DNA from: Aureimonas mangrovi
GTDB lineage: Bacteria > Pseudomonadota > Alphaproteobacteria > Rhizobiales > Rhizobiaceae
NCBI RefSeq assembly: GCF_014058705.1
Contig: NZ_CP059692.1
Span: forward strand, 873,001-937,000
Direction: 5' to 3'
Length of the DNA: 64,000 bases
Shown here: piece after piece, positions 62,171 through 64,000 of the stretch
How positions within the stretch are numbered: position 1 is the first letter of the stretch
Layout: each line of letters starts with the position of its first letter
The notes under the pieces: generated by a model
Seen by the model: only the letters and a program-made list of their open reading frames with translations
What the model was told of the DNA's origin: nothing
Databases searched by the model: none
Position numbers and translations under genes: made by a program

Positions 62171-63889
62171 ATGCCCAATATCCAACGGCTTCTCCTCGCT
62201 TTGCTCGCGGTCTGCCTTGCTGGCGTCGCGGCCTCTGCGCAGGAAGGTGAGCCGGAAGTGTTTCCGGCCCCCTGGATCAATCGAGGGCTCGAGCCGGCTG
62301 GCGAACTCGATCGCTCGACGCCTCGGGCAACGCTGGAAGGCTTCTTCGAAAGCGCCGAGGCCGGCGACTACGAGCGCGCCGCCCACTTCCTCAATCTCGG
62401 TCGTCTGTCCGACGAGGAGCAGCGCGAGCGCGGGCCGGTGCTCGCCAACCAGCTTCAGGAAGTTCTCACCCGGAAAGTCTGGCTCGACTGGAACACCTTT
62501 CCGGACAGGCCCGACGCGCTTGACGCCTTCGCATCGGCGGATGCCGCCAATGTCGGTGTCCCCCGCCGCTCCCTGCGCATCGGCGTGGTTGATGCCCGAG
62601 AGCGGCCGGTGGAACTGCGCGTCAACCGCTATCAGGTGGAAGACGAGGAACCGGTCTGGCTGATCTCGGACAGGACGGTTGCCTACGCACCAGCGCTCTA
62701 CGAGCTCTACGGGCCGGGCCGGCTGGAAGAGATGCTGCCGCAATCGCTGCGCGCCGAAGCGTTCTGGGCGCTGCCCTACTGGCAGATCATCGCCATTCCG
62801 GTGATCTCCGCGCTCGCTGCGTTTGTCGGTTTCGTCGTTCACCGCGCGGTGGAAGGCGTGGGCAAAGCGTTGCGCGGCCGTCTCACGCGGTGGCCGGGCC
62901 TGCGCTGGCTGCCGCAGATCGTCTGCCATTCGGCGATGCCCGTCGCGTTGTTTGCCGGCGCCTCGCTGATCGCACTATGCAACGCTCAGTTCCTCACCTT
63001 CTCGGGGCCGGCCAATTCGGCCCTCACGGCGCTGATCACCATCGTCCTCGTCATCGCAGGAGCGCTCGTCGTCCTGCGGGTGATCGGCACCATACTCGAT
63101 ATCGTCACGTCCAATTTCGTCGCTTCAATCGACGAGGACGAGAACAGCGAGTCTCGCGAACTCTACACCAACATATCCGTTGCCCGGCGCATCGTCATCC
63201 TCGTCGCCTTCCTGATCGGGGCTGCGGTCGTCGTCTTTCAGCTCAACCTGTCGCAGACGCTCGGCATCTCGCTTCTCGCCTCGGCCGGCGTCGTCTCGCT
63301 GATCTTCGGCTTTGCTGCGCAAGCCGTCCTCGGCAACATCCTCGCCAGCCTCCAGATCGCCATCGCCAAGCCGATCCGCATCGGTGACACGGTCGTCTAC
63401 GAGGGCGAGTGGGGCTACGTGGAAGAGATAAACTATACGTACGTCCTTATCCGCATCTGGGACAAAAGGCGGCTCGTCGTGCCGGTGCTGCACTTCGTCA
63501 GCGCGCCCTTCGAGAACTGGTCGATACGCAACACGGCCATGACGAAGCCCATAATCCTTCGTCTCGATCCAACGGCTGACATCGAGCGCCTCCGTGAGGT
63601 CTTTCGTCAGATGGTGGAGGGAGACGAGGACTGGGATCGCGTGGGCGAGCCGCAGGTCTACGTGACAGGGCAGGACGAGAACGCCGTCACGGTCCGCTTC
63701 ACGGCCTCCGCCCGCAACCCGACCATCGGGTGGGAGCTCGAATGCCGCCTGCGCGAGAAGCTCCTCGCCTTCCTGCGCGACGAGGAGGGTGGACGATGGC
63801 TGGCGCGCGAGCGCGAGCAGAAGCTCGATCCGGAAGGGCGGCCGGCCTTGAGGGCGCCGTCCGAGCCGGAAGCGGCACCGGCCGGCTGA
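62171..63889 (+). CDS. Large MscS-family mechanosensitive channel
   Basis: A 572-residue protein. It has a signal peptide (ends ASAQ), a periplasmic domain of about 170 residues (STPRATLEGFFESAEAGDYERAA, LDWNTFPDRPD), then five membrane helices from about residue 205 to 385. The MscS pore helix and beta domain read ISLLASAGVVSLIFGFAAQ, VLGNILASLQIAIAKPIRIGD and VVYEGEWGYVEEINYTYVLI. A cytoplasmic cage and an acidic/basic tail end the protein. It is a turgor-release channel of the extended type. GGAGAGAG precedes the ATG. Confidence 0.93.
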   Translation: MPNIQRLLLALLAVCLAGVAASAQEGEPEVFPAPWINRGLEPAGELDRSTPRATLEGFFESAEAGDYERAAHFLNLGRLSDEEQRERGPVLANQLQEVLTRKVWLDWNTFPDRPDALDAFASADAANVGVPRRSLRIGVVDARERPVELRVNRYQVEDEEPVWLISDRTVAYAPALYELYGPGRLEEMLPQSLRAEAFWALPYWQIIAIPVISALAAFVGFVVHRAVEGVGKALRGRLTRWPGLRWLPQIVCHSAMPVALFAGASLIALCNAQFLTFSGPANSALTALITIVLVIAGALVVLRVIGTILDIVTSNFVASIDEDENSESRELYTNISVARRIVILVAFLIGAAVVVFQLNLSQTLGISLLASAGVVSLIFGFAAQAVLGNILASLQIAIAKPIRIGDTVVYEGEWGYVEEINYTYVLIRIWDKRRLVVPVLHFVSAPFENWSIRNTAMTKPIILRLDPTADIERLREVFRQMVEGDEDWDRVGEPQVYVTGQDENAVTVRFTASARNPTIGWELECRLREKLLAFLRDEEGGRWLAREREQKLDPEGRPALRAPSEPEAAPAG

Positions 63890-63895
63890 CGAGGC

Positions 63896-64000
63896 TCAGC
63901 CACCGCAGGTCTGTCGGATGAGCGTGTTGGCGATCGCGTAGTCCGGCGGCATGAAGAGACCGTCGGCATGGCTGCGCGAGAGCATCGCGCGCATCTCGTC
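63896..64000 (-). CDS. C-terminal end of an unidentified protein (partial)
   Basis: The minus strand is open from the window edge for 34 codons and ends LFMPPDYAIANTLIRQTCGG and a stop at 63896. The codon use fits the neighbours, so it is likely real coding sequence, but too little is present to name a family. It converges on the MscS gene 6 nt away. Confidence 0.5.
   Translation of the reverse strand, partial: DEMRAMLSRSHADGLFMPPDYAIANTLIRQTCGG

Overview
The window looks like a chromosomal segment of an alphaproteobacterium of the order Hyphomicrobiales (Rhizobiales). The grounds are high GC with GC-rich third positions, a bcs cellulose cluster without a visible BcsC barrel, a cpa/tad Flp-pilus locus with CtrA-type TTAA-N7-TTAA boxes, a DUF1127 protein, a YejABEF importer with two binding proteins, and kdsB beside pheA. 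An Aurantimonadaceae-like genus is possible, but that is inference.

Layout. (1) 1-4075: the end of a cellulose operon (bcsB 3' part, bcsZ, a large periplasmic TPR protein), joined by 4-bp overlaps. (2) About 4116-22053: a mosaic mobile or defence island ending in a tRNA-Ser(GGA) gene. It holds an IS5-type transposase tail interrupted by an internally deleted IS3 element, a degenerate tyrosine recombinase, a two-gene Hachiman-like defence operon, a divergent DUF3223/DCL gene, a stand-alone RelA/SpoT-like synthetase, a second IS3 relic, a YaaC-like gene abutting a beheaded trbF, then trbG, trbI and DUF2274 (the tail of a conjugation operon). After these come an SDR/NTF2/HxlR cassette and a four-gene overlapping cassette (unknown protein, DUF6516, HVO_A0114-type HTH, large serine recombinase) that reads into the tRNA gene in antisense. 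(3) 22324-34066: core genome, with msrA, slyX and a nucleoside uptake and salvage locus (BMP binding protein, ABC ATPase, two permeases, cdd, PNP, deoC, deoA; upp and deoB on the opposite strand). (4) 34130-44792: the Flp/Tad pilus locus (secretin-N protein, two Flp pilins, cpaA, B, C, D, E, F, tadB, tadC, and a tadD-like lipoprotein on the opposite strand). (5) 44948-48105: M17 aminopeptidase, MarR regulator, NlpC/P60 peptidase, DUF305 protein. (6) 48155-58741: one long minus-strand operon (two YejA-like proteins, yejB, yejE, a CDF metal exporter, yejF, NUDIX, GhrA-like dehydrogenase). (7) 58940-64000: cytochrome c with a long low-complexity tail, a KdsB-PheA fusion, a DUF1127 protein, a large MscS channel and a partial gene.

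The most interesting item is the operon at 7093-10922. Its first protein appears to fuse a DUF4297 (Cap4-type) nuclease domain to a HamA/DUF1837 C-terminal domain whose own nuclease motif is eroded (GQSR in place of GESK). It is translationally coupled to a HamB-like Ski2-type helicase. I read this as a Hachiman variant in which the nuclease effector has been swapped. Other notable points are the KdsB-PheA fusion, the serine recombinase whose C-terminus is antisense to tRNA-Ser, and the CDF exporter embedded between yejE and yejF.
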